Origin: Thermoplasmata archaeon
GTDB lineage: Archaea; Thermoplasmatota; Thermoplasmata; Lutacidiplasmatales; UBA184
Assembly (NCBI GenBank): GCA_030039135.1
Contig: JASHQN010000106.1
Span: forward strand, 1-19,039
Direction of reading: 5' to 3'
Length of the DNA: 19,039 nt
The notes under the pieces were generated by a model. It saw only the letters and a program-made list of their open reading frames with translations. It was not told the origin of the DNA and did no database searches. Shown one piece after another: positions 1 through 6,547 of the stretch; position 1 is the stretch's first letter, and every line of letters begins with the position of its first letter. The position numbers and the translations under genes were made by a program.

Positions 1-405
1 CTCTCCCGAGATGCAAACTCCCCCGGGGGCCGCGAGTGGTTGGATGCGGGAAGCGATGTTCACCGCGTCGCCGAAGATGTCGGACTCGCGCTGCTCGACG
101 TCCCCGAGGTGAATCCCGATGCGAAGTTGAATGGGAGGTACGCCCGGCTGCGAGTTCCGCTCGTGCAGGTGTTGCTGGATGTCGATCGCACACTGAACTG
201 CGCGGAGAGCGCTGTCGAATTCGGCCAAGAACCCATCGCCCATCGATTTGATCTCACGCCCCTGGTGGGCCGTGAACAGGGGACGGACCAGCGCCGCCTG
301 CTCGTCACGGAGTCTGAGCGCCTCTGCTTCGTTGGCTTGGGCCGAGGCGGTCGACCCGACCATGTCGGTGAACATGATGGCGGAGAGGCGACGAACCGAC
401 GCCAC
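1..405 (-). CDS. Class III adenylate cyclase, N-terminal part (cut by window start)
   Basis: This is the first 135 codons of a gene that continues beyond the left edge. It encodes the catalytic domain of a class III nucleotide cyclase, which makes cAMP from ATP. I chose the GTG at 405 because the protein then aligns without gaps to the complete paralogue at 665-2587; my hand count is 97 of 135 identical residues. Visible catalytic features are FTDMVG with metal-binding Asp14, KSMGDG with Lys53 and the second metal Asp57, Asp109 in SDIFGD, and Asn116 and Arg120 in NIASR. The Lys/Asp pair is the adenylate-specific combination in this family. A TATA-like TTAATCTAA lies about 24 bases before the start and there is no Shine-Dalgarno motif, so the transcript is probably leaderless. 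By analogy with the paralogue, a TolB-like and TPR region may follow outside the window; that is inference. Confidence 0.88.
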   Translation of the reverse strand, partial: MASVRRLSAIMFTDMVGSTASAQANEAEALRLRDEQAALVRPLFTAHQGREIKSMGDGFLAEFDSALRAVQCAIDIQQHLHERNSQPGVPPIQLRIGIHLGDVEQRESDIFGDAVNIASRIQPLAAPGGVCISGE

Positions 406-434
406 AGCGCGAAATCCGCTTCGGTTAGATTAAG
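406..434 (-). promoter_or_regulatory. Promoter of the partial cyclase gene (TATA-like box at 425-433)
   Basis: On the minus strand the 29 bases directly before the GTG contain TTAATCTAA centred about 24 bases upstream of the start codon. This is the position expected for a TATA box driving a leaderless archaeal mRNA. The same 29 bases occur before the paralogous cyclase gene (2588-2616) with only three differences, by hand alignment. No transcription start data are available. Confidence 0.55.
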
Positions 435-510
435 CACCCTGCTCTCCTCGACCCGTCCATAGGCTGCGGAAACGCGACAGTTCGACCGGACCTCGGACCC
501 TTTCGGCGGA

Positions 511-551
511 CCGCTTAGATCCCGAAGCTGTAGCGTGGAATCCTGGCCCCG
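511..551 (-). repeat. Upstream block, copy 1 (duplicated before both cyclase genes)
   Basis: A 41-base block about 105 bases before the partial cyclase start matches 2692-2732 at 35 of 41 positions by hand alignment. The other copy sits at the same distance (104 bases between gene start and block) from its own cyclase gene. The bases between block and promoter are much less alike, so the block is either selectively kept (for example a regulator-binding site) or a better preserved remnant of a tandem duplication. Confidence 0.6.
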
Positions 552-593
552 TCACGACCTGCTCTGCGGTGACCCCCCCGGCTTGTAGCCTGG

Positions 594-627
594 GGACCCA
601 TGTCCGGTTCTGCCCGGACAAGGGTCC
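594..627. repeat. Strong inverted repeat between the two cyclase genes
   Basis: GGACCC and TGTCCGG (594-599, 601-607) are mirrored by CCGGACA and GGGTCC (614-620, 622-627). This gives a 13-pair stem with one A/A mismatch and a six-base loop. It lies 37 bases past the stop of the complete cyclase gene (minus strand), so it could be a transcription terminator or mRNA 3' end structure. There is no T tract after it on the minus strand. An operator role for the next cyclase gene is also possible. Confidence 0.55.
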
Positions 628-664
628 TCTTTGCGTCCCCCGGCGCGAGTTGAGCCGAACCCAG

Positions 665-2587
665 TCAGGCCAATTTCATCTTTTTCAATAAGGCTTGGAA
701 TCTCGGATCGCCCCGTGCCCGGGCGGTGCGCGGGTCCAATCGGAAAATCCAAATCGGGAGATTATGACTGCGGAAACCCTTGTCCAGCCAACGAAAACAT
801 TCATCGAGATCGCCGAGCTCGGCGCATACTACCGCCGCGGTGAGGGGGATTTGGCCGAACTCCGGTAGAGTTTCTTCGAGCCTCAGGAGAGCCCTCGACT
901 TCTCCTTCTCCCCGGAGAGTGCGTACCCCCAAGCGCGGATGACCGGCTTCCAGCGGGGCTCGGTGGTCCGTTCCTCGTACTCTCGAATTTCCTTGAGCGC
1001 GTGCTCGAGATCGGATCGGGCGAGATAGTAGCGCGCAAGTCCAGAATGGTACATCCACGCTGAGGGTTCCGATTCGCCGACTTTCTGAAGTTTGACGAGT
1101 GCTTCATCGAGCCGTCCGACCAGGGCGAGGAACCAGGCGAATACCCAGAGGTTGTGGGTCCAAATGGGGTCAGCGGCCTCGGCTAGAGCAAACTCTCGGA
1201 GAGCGTCGTCCACCCGGAGTTCATTGGCCAGAAATTGAGCGTATAGAAAGTGCGCCAGGGCAAAGCTTGGGTCGAGCGAGAGGGCGAGCTTGACCTCCTT
1301 CTCCGTCGAATTCCGCTCATAATCGCGCGAGAACATCATGGCCAAAACCAGGTGAGCCTCGGCGAGATTCGGGTCGAGCTCGATCGCGCGGATGGCCAAT
1401 CCCCGGTTGTGCTCTACCCAATCCGTTTGTGATGCCTCGGTGTACCAGATCCCAAGCATGCCCAAGGTCATCGCCAATCCCGCGTGGGCGGCGGCGTTAT
1501 GGGAGTCCAGCGAGATCGCGAGCTCGAATTGCTCCTTTGCCGCTTCGAGCGAGACTTTCGAAGGACTGTGTTGCAACGTTCGTCCCTTTAGGTAAGCGAG
1601 ATAGGAATCCGGCCGAACCGAGCGTCTCGCCTCCAGACGTGCCTCCTCGGTCGCTCCCAGCTCGACCTTCAGAGCTTCCGCCACTTGCCTTGCAATCTCC
1701 GCCTGAACCGCGAAGATGTCGTTGAGTTCCCGATCGTACGTCTCAGCCCACAGATGTCGGTCCGACCGCGCATCGATCAACTGCGCGGTGACTCTTAGCC
1801 GGCTTCCGGCCTTGCGTACACTGCCCTCCAGTATGGAAACGACCGCCAGCTCCGTTCCAATCTGGGTGACCGACTTACTGGTGGCCTTGTACTGCATTAC
1901 CGAGGTGCGAGAAATGACCCGAAGCTCCCGCAATCGAGAAAGAACGGTGATGAGCTCCTCCGTGAGGCCATCCGCGAAGTACTCGTCGTTCGGGTCCGGG
2001 CTGATATTGGTGAACGGTAGGACCGCTATTCCGGTCAGTGTCGTGCTAGCCAAGGCGGGTTCCCTCCCGGTCACAGGCAGCACGACTCGGTAAATGTCCA
2101 TCGAGATCTGCAGGCCCTTGAGCGCCTGGGGCGGGAGTTTCTCGAGCTTGTCCGGGATCTTGTTCCAAACCTGTTCGCGAACAGCCCCCGACACGCAGAC
2201 GCCACCCGGCTCCGCGATGGGTTCGATCCGAGCGGCGATATTGACAGCATCACCGAGGATATCGGCACCCTTCTGCTCGACGTCCCCGAGGTGGATTCCG
2301 ATCCGGATCTGGATCGGAACGAGACCGGTCTGAGCGTTCCGCTCATAGATCCGACGTTGGATGTCGATCGCACACTGGGTCGCCCTCAAAGCGCTGTCGA
2401 ACTCGACCAAGAAGCCGTCACCGGTGGACTTGATCTCTCGGCCGTGGTGAGCGGCTATGAGCGGGCGAACGAGCTCCTGCTGCTGCTGGAGCAGTTCGAG
2501 AGTGCGGGCCTCGTCGGTCTGTGTCGAGGAGGTGTAGCCGACCATGTCGGTGAACATGATGGCAGACAGGCGACGGACCGAGGCCAC
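665..2587 (-). CDS. Class III adenylate cyclase with TolB-like and TPR regions
   Basis: The 640-residue protein has three parts. Residues 1-170 are a class III cyclase homology domain: FTDMVG with Asp14, KSTGDG with Lys53 and Asp57, Asp109 in ADILGD, and Asn116/Arg120 in NIAAR. All metal, substrate-selecting and transition-state residues for an adenylate cyclase are present. Residues about 185-305 (AVLPF, DGLTEEL, ILEGSVR, LWAETYDR) match the TolB/FlgO-like domain often found behind bacterial cyclases. Residues about 320-625 are helical tetratricopeptide-like repeats (for example AIELDPNLAEAHLVLA), probably for protein contacts. There is no signal peptide or membrane helix, so it should be cytoplasmic. 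The GTG start at 2587 is supported by the paralogue alignment and by a TATA-like box 24 bases upstream. The architecture is common in bacteria, so acquisition by transfer is plausible. What signal it senses cannot be told. Confidence 0.9.
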   Translation of the reverse strand: MASVRRLSAIMFTDMVGYTSSTQTDEARTLELLQQQQELVRPLIAAHHGREIKSTGDGFLVEFDSALRATQCAIDIQRRIYERNAQTGLVPIQIRIGIHLGDVEQKGADILGDAVNIAARIEPIAEPGGVCVSGAVREQVWNKIPDKLEKLPPQALKGLQISMDIYRVVLPVTGREPALASTTLTGIAVLPFTNISPDPNDEYFADGLTEELITVLSRLRELRVISRTSVMQYKATSKSVTQIGTELAVVSILEGSVRKAGSRLRVTAQLIDARSDRHLWAETYDRELNDIFAVQAEIARQVAEALKVELGATEEARLEARRSVRPDSYLAYLKGRTLQHSPSKVSLEAAKEQFELAISLDSHNAAAHAGLAMTLGMLGIWYTEASQTDWVEHNRGLAIRAIELDPNLAEAHLVLAMMFSRDYERNSTEKEVKLALSLDPSFALAHFLYAQFLANELRVDDALREFALAEAADPIWTHNLWVFAWFLALVGRLDEALVKLQKVGESEPSAWMYHSGLARYYLARSDLEHALKEIREYEERTTEPRWKPVIRAWGYALSGEKEKSRALLRLEETLPEFGQIPLTAAVVCAELGDLDECFRWLDKGFRSHNLPIWIFRLDPRTARARGDPRFQALLKKMKLA

Positions 2588-2616
2588 AGTGCGAAAACCG
2601 CATCGGTTAGATTAAG
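2588..2616 (-). promoter_or_regulatory. Promoter of the complete cyclase gene (TATA-like box at 2607-2615)
   Basis: TTAATCTAA on the minus strand is centred about 24 bases before the GTG start, with no Shine-Dalgarno motif, so a leaderless transcript is likely. The 29 bases are almost identical (26 of 29) to the sequence before the partial paralogue at 406-434. Confidence 0.55.
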
Positions 2617-2691
2617 GGCCCTACCTGTCCGAGTCGTACCTCGGCGACCGAAACTTGTCCGCCAGACCGAACGCAGAACCTACTCGCAACA

Positions 2692-2732
2692 CCGCTCAGA
2701 GCCCGAAGTTACAGCGTAGAATCCTGGCCCCG
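2692..2732 (-). repeat. Upstream block, copy 2 (duplicated before both cyclase genes)
   Basis: This is the second copy of the 41-base block at 511-551, 35 of 41 identical. Read in the frame giving Gly-Pro-Gly-Phe, five of the six differences fall in first or second codon positions. That argues against a conserved protein and for a DNA-level element or a decaying duplicate. Confidence 0.6.
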
Positions 2733-2817
2733 GCGTAGGAACCAACATCTTTGCGTCGCTGAACGGAATCCTTCCGAGCTCTTTCGCGTGCTCCGCCAGT
2801 TTGATTCTCGAGCGGGG

Positions 2818-2822
2818 AAAAA
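2818..2822 (-). terminator. T5 run just after the toxin stop codon
   Basis: On the minus strand five T residues follow the toxin stop codon by six bases. Archaeal RNA polymerase commonly ends transcripts in short U-rich stretches, so this may end the toxin-antitoxin transcript. It is short and no other evidence supports it. Confidence 0.3.
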
Positions 2823-2828
2823 CCGTCT

Positions 2829-3098
2829 CTAAAGTCCGTAGGCTTCGTCGTGGTGCGCCAATCTTAGCAAGCGCACTACCTGCTCTTCGAGCAACGGTTC
2901 GAACAGGAGAACATACGAGCCTGCGACGTGCACTCGGCGCACACCTTGAAGCGGGGCATGCAGGGGCTTGTAGTGTAACGGGTTCTGGAGGATTTGGTCG
3001 ACCTTGTTATCGACAGCGCGTTTGAATCCGGCGTTTCGAGCGCAAAGCTTCCGGCAATCCCGCTCGAACTCCGGGGAGACCTCCAGGTCCCAGCTCAC
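2829..3098 (-). CDS. RelE/ParE-type toxin of a type II toxin-antitoxin pair
   Basis: This 89-residue basic protein has the look of the RelE/YafQ-like fold: an N-terminal helix (SPEFERDCRKL), then GVRRVHVAGSYVLLFEP and a C-terminal HHDEAYGL. Family members are ribosome-dependent mRNA nucleases. The Arg54/Arg55, His57, His83, Asp84 and Tyr87 positions correspond to conserved residues of this group, although I cannot confirm catalysis. The GTG start at 3098 overlaps the antitoxin stop codon (GTGA), which fits translational coupling and the usual antitoxin-first order. Length is typical for the family. The target and cleavage specificity are unknown. Confidence 0.82.
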   Translation of the reverse strand: MSWDLEVSPEFERDCRKLCARNAGFKRAVDNKVDQILQNPLHYKPLHAPLQGVRRVHVAGSYVLLFEPLLEEQVVRLLRLAHHDEAYGL

Positions 3099-3331
3099 CG
3101 CGAGTCACCCAAGACTTCGTCCAGGGATTGAATCTTCCGAAACTTACCCCTCCTGATCCGCTGGAGATCCGCTGCGAAATCGGGGCGAAGGGCCGGATCG
3201 AGGATTGTCTCCTCATACGCCATGACTATGCTCTCGAGTGCCTCGGACTTGCCCTTGAGTCCGTCACGGGCCTTGACCACGTTGACGACACGATTTGCGT
3301 GCTCCGAGAGCTCTACGACAGCTTTAGGCAT
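3095..3331 (-). CDS. DUF2683-like antitoxin, partner of the RelE-type toxin
   Basis: The 78-residue protein begins with a ribbon-helix-helix-like segment (PKAVVELSEHANRVVNVVKA), then GLKGKSEALESIVMAYEE and the LDPALRPDF segment. This resembles archaeal DUF2683 proteins found before RelE-type toxins. It should bind and neutralise the toxin and repress its own operon (family knowledge). An ATG six codons upstream (3349) is possible. However, the TATA-like box at 3361-3367 places the transcription start near 3338, between the two ATGs, so the inner ATG at 3331 is favoured. It overlaps the toxin start by four bases. Confidence 0.8.
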   Translation of the reverse strand: MPKAVVELSEHANRVVNVVKARDGLKGKSEALESIVMAYEETILDPALRPDFAADLQRIRRGKFRKIQSLDEVLGDSR

Positions 3332-3360
3332 AATCCAACATAACTCCATGTAACGTCAGG

Positions 3361-3367
3361 ATATAAG
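3361..3367 (-). promoter_or_regulatory. TATA-like box of the toxin-antitoxin operon
   Basis: CTTATAT on the minus strand is centred about 33 bases before the antitoxin ATG at 3331. It predicts a start of transcription a few bases before that ATG, giving a very short or absent leader. Confidence 0.5.
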
Positions 3368-3439
3368 AACTATCGGCCCTATGTCCCGCGTCCAAGAACG
3401 ACTACGATTCGTGAGGAAACTTTTCCCTCGAGCCAGTGT

Positions 3440-3469
3440 CTAGGGTTCGAGCTTTCTTGCGAACCCTAG
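3440..3469. terminator. Perfect 10-base inverted repeat, probable terminator or boundary element
   Basis: CTAGGGTTCG (3440-3449) is mirrored exactly by CGAACCCTAG (3460-3469) around a ten-base spacer. It lies about 70 bases past the stop of the secreted propeller gene (minus strand) and before the toxin-antitoxin promoter. A transcription end structure is the simplest reading. A binding site or an insertion boundary cannot be excluded. Confidence 0.45.
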
Positions 3470-3539
3470 CCCGGCAGCCCTCTCGAGCTCGGACCCGTGG
3501 AGGTCGGTTCGCGGGGGGTGATCGACGTCGTGTCGAGGG

Positions 3540-5225
3540 CTACGTCGGCGGACCGGGAGGCCCCTGACTCGACGTCGGGGGTGCCCCAGGTGCCGGCAGA
3601 GCCGTCTCCATCCCGCCGGAAGACGCGGCTGCGGATTCCCGTTGCGGAGGTTCGCGTCGACGGCGACGCTCTCGCAGGTAGAGGGCGAGGAGCAACAACG
3701 CAAGCAGGGCGAGCAGGATCACGAGGAGCTCGAGCCAGCCCACCGTCGACGGCGGGGGCGATGTCGAGGACGTCGCCGAGTAAGAGATCGTGAGGGACGT
3801 GGGCATGCCGTTGACCGTCACGTATCCCGAGGTGGGGGAAGCCGAGTAGCCCGGGACCGCTCCCGCGGCGAACGGGAAGGTCCCGTTCGACTGCACGAGC
3901 ACGATCGCCGTGGGAGCGATCGCGCCCGTAACTGCGCCGGCGAAGGCGATTGCCCACGCCGCTCCGCTCGGCAGCCCGGTTTCGGTCACGGTCACCGAAT
4001 AGACCGGGGGAACGAACTCGATGACCCGGTCGTTTCCTGCGTCGACCACCCATAGGCTCCCGGTGGGGCCCATCGCTACTCCTGTAGGTCCGCTGAGGTT
4101 CTGTGGACTCGTTCCGGACGCGGAGCCCCCGAAACTCGACTGACCCAGGACGACGCTCGGCGGGAATCCGGTCAAGAGCGGCGGGAGGTACTCCGTCACG
4201 CGGTTCCGCCCCGATGCGTCCGCGACCCAGAGGTCGCCGTTCGGATCGAAGGCGATCCCCACCGGATCCATCATCCCGTACGGGAGGCCCTGACCGCGGG
4301 AGACGAGATTCGCCTGACCCAGCACAACGGTCGCGGCCGTTCCGTTCGCCAGGGGCGTAGCGAACTCGACCACCCGTCCATTCCCGGAATCCGCGACCCA
4401 CACCGCGCCCGTGGGTCCGAGTGCCACATCGGACGGATCGGACAGGTTGCTCGCCGTCGTGCCTGATCCGGACGCGGTCATGGTGGACTGACCGAGCACC
4501 AAGGATGCCGACATTCCGGTCGAGAACGGTGGAGTGAATTCGAGGACTCGATTGTTGCCCGAGTCCGCGACCAGGAGATCACCCGAGGCGTTGAAGGCCA
4601 AGCCCTCGGGATGCGCGAGGCTCGACGCGCTTGTCCCGGCGGCTCGCGTCAGAAAGCTCGATTGCCCCAAGACCAGCGACGCGTTGATGCCCGTGTGGAA
4701 CGGCGGCTCGAACTCTAGGATCCGGTTGTTCGTGGAGTCAGCCACCCATAGATCGCCCGAGGGATCGAACGCGATTCCTTGGGGTTCCCAGAGGCCGCTC
4801 CGCGTCGTGTTGCTGAGCGAACCCGACAGGTTCGTCTGGCCGATCGCAAGGCTCCCGCTCATCCCGGTCGCGAACGGAGCGAGGTACTCGACGATGCGGT
4901 TGTTACTCGTGTCGACGACCCAGAGATCGCCGGAACCGTCTAAGGCTGCGGCGTAGGGAAGCGACAGGTTCTGCGGACCGTGGCCGAACCCCCGCGAGAG
5001 CAGGTTGGGCTGGCCCGCGGCAAGTGAGGCGGCCATCCCGCTCGCGTACGGGTTGGGAGCGGGCGGATTCACCGTTGCGGAAGGCGCGAGGAAAAGGGGG
5101 GCGCTCGGACGGGACAGCGAGGGAAGTCGCGGTTGGGCGACAGCGAGGCCGAAGAACGATGCGCACAGGACGACGACCAGCAGGATCGCGCCGAGTGCGA
5201 CGAGCCGAGGGGCGGCCCGCGCCAT
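3540..5225 (-). CDS. Secreted, membrane-anchored NHL six-bladed beta-propeller protein
   Basis: The 561-residue protein has an N-terminal signal sequence (about 1-31, a run of Leu/Val/Ala ending AVAQ). Six NHL repeats follow, at about 98-114, 157-173, 216-231, 274-289, 331-347 and 388-404, with a period near 58 residues. Each holds a D-L-W-V-A-D-S-x-N-N-R-V-like motif, and most blades carry a VLGQ-like motif. This predicts a six-bladed propeller for binding a ligand or partner outside the cell. Residues 410-485 (VTETGLPSGAAW) form a beta domain I associate with Thermoplasmata surface proteins. A transmembrane helix (about 497-517) and an Arg-rich then Pro-rich cytoplasmic tail end the protein. 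Earlier in-frame starts exist up to 5387. I chose the ATG at 5225 because it opens the signal peptide and has a TATA-like box centred 27 bases upstream. The ligand is unknown. Confidence 0.87.
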   Translation of the reverse strand: MARAAPRLVALGAILLVVVLCASFFGLAVAQPRLPSLSRPSAPLFLAPSATVNPPAPNPYASGMAASLAAGQPNLLSRGFGHGPQNLSLPYAAALDGSGDLWVVDTSNNRIVEYLAPFATGMSGSLAIGQTNLSGSLSNTTRSGLWEPQGIAFDPSGDLWVADSTNNRILEFEPPFHTGINASLVLGQSSFLTRAAGTSASSLAHPEGLAFNASGDLLVADSGNNRVLEFTPPFSTGMSASLVLGQSTMTASGSGTTASNLSDPSDVALGPTGAVWVADSGNGRVVEFATPLANGTAATVVLGQANLVSRGQGLPYGMMDPVGIAFDPNGDLWVADASGRNRVTEYLPPLLTGFPPSVVLGQSSFGGSASGTSPQNLSGPTGVAMGPTGSLWVVDAGNDRVIEFVPPVYSVTVTETGLPSGAAWAIAFAGAVTGAIAPTAIVLVQSNGTFPFAAGAVPGYSASPTSGYVTVNGMPTSLTISYSATSSTSPPPSTVGWLELLVILLALLALLLLALYLRERRRRREPPQRESAAASSGGMETALPAPGAPPTSSQGPPGPPT

Positions 5226-5249
5226 ATCGAGGGACAGTCGGGCGGCGCC

Positions 5250-5255
5250 TTTAAT
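5250..5255 (-). promoter_or_regulatory. TATA-like box of the NHL propeller gene
   Basis: ATTAAA on the minus strand is centred about 27 bases before the chosen ATG at 5225. This is the spacing of a leaderless archaeal promoter and is the main reason for preferring that start. Confidence 0.5.
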
Positions 5256-5425
5256 CCTCTTTGTTCCGACGTGCCTCATCGGGCGGGAGGTCGGTCCCCG
5301 GCGCCCACGTGTCCCCCGCCTCAGGCTTATTTCGGGCCGGTACCTGGGCATGCGCGCCAGCGCTGTGGCCCGGCGGGTGCGCGGCACGTCCTCGTCGGGC
5401 GGCAGAACCGAGGGGACCAGGCATC

Positions 5426-5788
5426 GTGAAGCCCCGGGGAGTCGCGCACGACCTCGTGCGACTACTCGACAGCGTCGCCGGCGGCTCCGTGGAAGCGCTC
5501 ATCGATGGGGAGCCGCTCGCGCGGCTGGACGGAAATCAGCGCACGGTAACGGTCCAGATCCGTTCGATTCCGAGGAAGGGCGGTAGTTCGACCTCCCTCC
5601 TACACGAGAGCCGCATCCACTTCTGGGAGATCCGTGGGATCCCCTCTGCGCTCGCCCGCTCGGGTTGGCAGGTGAGCTTCCGCGACGGCCCTCAGGAGCT
5701 CCTCCGTCTCGGACGCACCGCCAGCGCGTTGACCGGACACATTCACGTGAACCCCGCCGCGCTCTGGAAGCTCCGGCGTGTTCTCTGA
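5426..5788 (+). CDS. Uncharacterised 120-residue protein
   Basis: I do not recognise this family. With the GTG start at 5426 the product is a soluble 120-residue protein: a helical start (AHDLVRLLDSVAG), a likely beta-rich middle (EALIDGEPLARLDGNQRTVTV) and a C-terminal part with HFWEIRG, GWQVSFRDG and a final HIHVNPAALWKLRRVL. There is no signal peptide, membrane helix or cysteine. A longer frame to 5261 is open, but its extra 55 residues are Arg/Pro/Ala-rich and look like translated leader. A TTATTT box near 5326 would put transcription start around 5355, making 5426 the first in-frame start. It is divergent from the propeller gene. A strong 6-base inverted repeat overlaps its stop. Confidence 0.6.
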   Translation: MKPRGVAHDLVRLLDSVAGGSVEALIDGEPLARLDGNQRTVTVQIRSIPRKGGSSTSLLHESRIHFWEIRGIPSALARSGWQVSFRDGPQELLRLGRTASALTGHIHVNPAALWKLRRVL

Positions 5789-5802
5789 CCGAATGGTCGG
5801 TC
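5787..5802 (+). terminator. Inverted repeat at the stop codon of the unknown gene
   Basis: GACCGA and TCGGTC flank a four-base loop, beginning inside the TGA stop codon. A second GC-rich hairpin-forming stretch follows near 5816-5834. It may end or protect the transcript. No T tract follows, so the terminator call is weak. Confidence 0.3.
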
Positions 5803-5977
5803 GGCCGAGCGCAGCGGGCCCCGCAGGGGTCCTTGGGCGCCGCTCCTCGCCGCCTGCATCCGAGTCGGTGCCGTAGCGCGCGGGACTGCGAACCGCCGGC
5901 CGCCGGAGGACGATCGAACTCGACCCCGCGCCTCGCCGTCGCGCGGCGCTCCGGGATCTCCGGTGAGCTCTGCAATG

Positions 5978-5983
5978 TTTAAT
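5978..5983 (+). promoter_or_regulatory. TATA-like box of the GYD-domain gene
   Basis: TTTAAT sits about 37 bases before the ATG at 6018, predicting a start of transcription near 6007. That leaves a ten-base leader containing GAGG. The alternative ATG at 5982 would fall inside this box, which argues for the later start. Confidence 0.45.
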
Positions 5984-6017
5984 GACCGCCACCGGAATCT
6001 CCGATCTCGAGGTTTCC

Positions 6018-6353
6018 ATGCCGCACTACATGGTACAGTTTGCGTACTCGGCCGATGCTTGGCAGGCGTTGATGCGAAAGCCGGAAGACCGAACGGCGGC
6101 GCTTGAGTCGTTGGCAAAGCAATCGGGCGGTCGACTCGTCTCGGTCTTCTACCACTTCGGGGAGTTCGACGGCACGGTCGTCTTCGAGGCTCCGGACGAC
6201 GCGACCGTGAACGCGATCGTCATGGCCGTTCTCGGTAGCGGAGCCCTGCGCGCCTCGCGCACGACCCGCCTCTTCACGCCCAAGGAGGTCGTTGAGGCGC
6301 TTGGTCGCGCCGGGAAGATCGCCTACGCCAGCCCCACGTCGGGCAAGAAGTAA
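6018..6353 (+). CDS. GYD-domain protein
   Basis: The 111-residue protein matches the GYD family, a small ferredoxin-like alpha/beta fold of unknown biochemical role. Visible features are the N-terminal strand MPHYMVQFAY, a helix with ALESLAKQSGGRLVSV, the name-giving turn region FGEFDGTVVFEAPDD, and RTTRLFTPKEVVEAL near the end. The length is typical of the family (about 95-115). Twelve extra in-frame codons lie upstream to 5982. I prefer the ATG at 6018 because the family begins there, a GAGG precedes it at suitable distance, and the upstream ATG overlaps the probable TATA box. It is a cytoplasmic single-gene unit by spacing. Confidence 0.85.
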   Translation: MPHYMVQFAYSADAWQALMRKPEDRTAALESLAKQSGGRLVSVFYHFGEFDGTVVFEAPDDATVNAIVMAVLGSGALRASRTTRLFTPKEVVEALGRAGKIAYASPTSGKK

Positions 6354-6511
6354 GTCACGGAGTCCGGACCACTCCCGACTTAGCGCCGGTACATGGCCAC
6401 GTGCCGCTCGTCTGAACGCGGACCGTTCACCCGGCCCGGATCCGCTGCCTCACGATGCTCATGTCGACCAAGATGCCGGACCGATCGCTGCGAAGCCCCG
6501 ACGATAGCACG

Positions 6512-6521
6512 AAATAGTAAA
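6512..6521 (+). promoter_or_regulatory. TATA-like box of the small membrane protein gene
   Basis: AAATAGTAAA, an AT-rich island in GC-rich DNA, is centred about 31 bases before the ATG at 6548. It predicts a leader of only a few bases. Confidence 0.4.
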
Positions 6522-6547
6522 GGGAGATAGCCCGGCGAGAGGCAGGT

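Noticed and set aside
2692..2828. Minus-strand frame running from past the toxin stop into the cyclase upstream block (ends SGSERCCE)
   Set aside because: It looks protein-like in places, but there is no convincing start. The duplicated part differs mainly at first and second codon positions, so it is not under protein-level constraint.
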